Shown here: positions 20,922 to 21,122 of the stretch, piece after piece
Layout: each line of letters begins with the position of its first letter
How positions within the stretch are numbered: the first letter of the stretch is position 1
Source of the DNA: an uncultured Chitinophagaceae bacterium
Lineage (GTDB): Bacteria > Bacteroidota > Bacteroidia > Chitinophagales > Chitinophagaceae
Assembly: GCA_934502905.1 (NCBI GenBank)
Contig: CAKSVK010000049.1
Coordinates: forward strand, 1-21,122
DNA: 21,122 nucleotides
Direction of reading: 5' to 3'
Made by a program: the position numbers and the translations under genes
The notes under the pieces: model-generated
The model's database searches: none
What the model was told of the DNA's origin: nothing
The model's input: only the letters and a program-made list of their open reading frames with translations

Positions 20922-21122
20922 TCAGACCAGTTCCGTATCATACCGCTCCACGGATTCTATGCCCGGCAGCTTCTTCAGCTTGTTCACCAGTTCATCCAGC
21001 TCTTCCTTATCATGCACAAACAGCTTCACGTTCCCCTCAAACACACCTTCTTTGGCTTCAACGGTTAATGCTGCAATATTGATCTTCATTTCGCCGGATA
21101 CCAGGTTGGTGATCTTATGGAT
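20922..21122 (-). CDS. RelA/SpoT family protein, C-terminal ACT domain (5' part outside window)
   Basis: The last 67 codons of a minus-strand gene that continues beyond the right edge. The translation IHKITNLVSGEMKINIAALTVEAKEG... with FEGNVKLFVHDKEELDELVNKLKKLPGIESVERY matches the ACT (RRM-type) domain that closes the long RelA/SpoT homologues, which make and degrade (p)ppGpp. The ACT domain takes part in regulation through the ribosome or by amino-acid sensing; the synthetase and hydrolase domains are outside, so one cannot say whether this copy is bifunctional. It ends in TGA (TCA at 20922-20924), 44 bases from the convergent rsmI, with no clear hairpin terminator between. Confidence 0.85.
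   Translation of the reverse strand: MHKITNLVSGEMKINIAALTVEAKEGVFEGNVKLFVHDKEELDELVNKLKKLPGIESVERYDTELV

Overview
The window looks like a piece of a Bacteroidetes chromosome, most likely of the Chitinophagaceae or a close relative. Three things point there: promoter elements of the Bacteroidetes type (TTTG, about 19-20 bases, TAnnTTTG) with few Shine-Dalgarno sites; several secreted proteins whose signal peptides end in -AQ; and gene neighbours typical of that phylum (CPBP protease-cdsA-psd, pssA-purS, a CarB without its C-terminal regulatory domain). This is inferred from recognised families and motifs; no database was searched.

Layout. (1) 2-1485: the 3' part of a sulfotransferase gene overlapping cysQ, a donor-use and by-product-removal pair. 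(2) 1738-3516: a Wzy_C/O-antigen-ligase-like membrane protein with a TPR tail. (3) 3570-6844: a low-GC accessory stretch with a lipoprotein carrying a C-terminal JAB/JAMM-like domain, two small proteins of unknown function and two gene remnants. (4) 6845-8187: an outer-membrane beta-barrel protein, a strong bidirectional terminator, a small CxxC membrane protein and an OsmC protein. (5) 8312-10889: CPBP protease, cdsA, psd. (6) 10897-12528, minus strand: a FucP-family sugar transporter and a YffB/Spx-like protein. (7) 12908-15772: carB. (8) 15960-17477, minus strand: a bacterial GH3 adenylating enzyme, with related palindromic repeats on both sides. (9) 17814-20877: pepP, pssA, purS, rsmI in one direction. 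(10) 20922 to the end, minus strand: the C-terminal ACT domain of a RelA/SpoT protein.

How they work together. cdsA, pssA and psd together encode the route from phosphatidic acid to phosphatidylethanolamine, split over two transcription units about 9 kb apart. Sulfotransferase and CysQ are linked through PAPS and PAP. carB and purS belong to pyrimidine/arginine and purine synthesis. rsmI and the RelA/SpoT protein belong to ribosome maturation and the stringent response. The housekeeping parts look ordinary. The parts that merit a second look are the 3570-6844 islet (possible polymorphic effector-like lipoprotein with decayed satellites), the lone Wzy_C protein beside it, and the GH3 gene between palindromic repeats. 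I saw no tRNA, rRNA, CRISPR array, insertion sequence or transposase.
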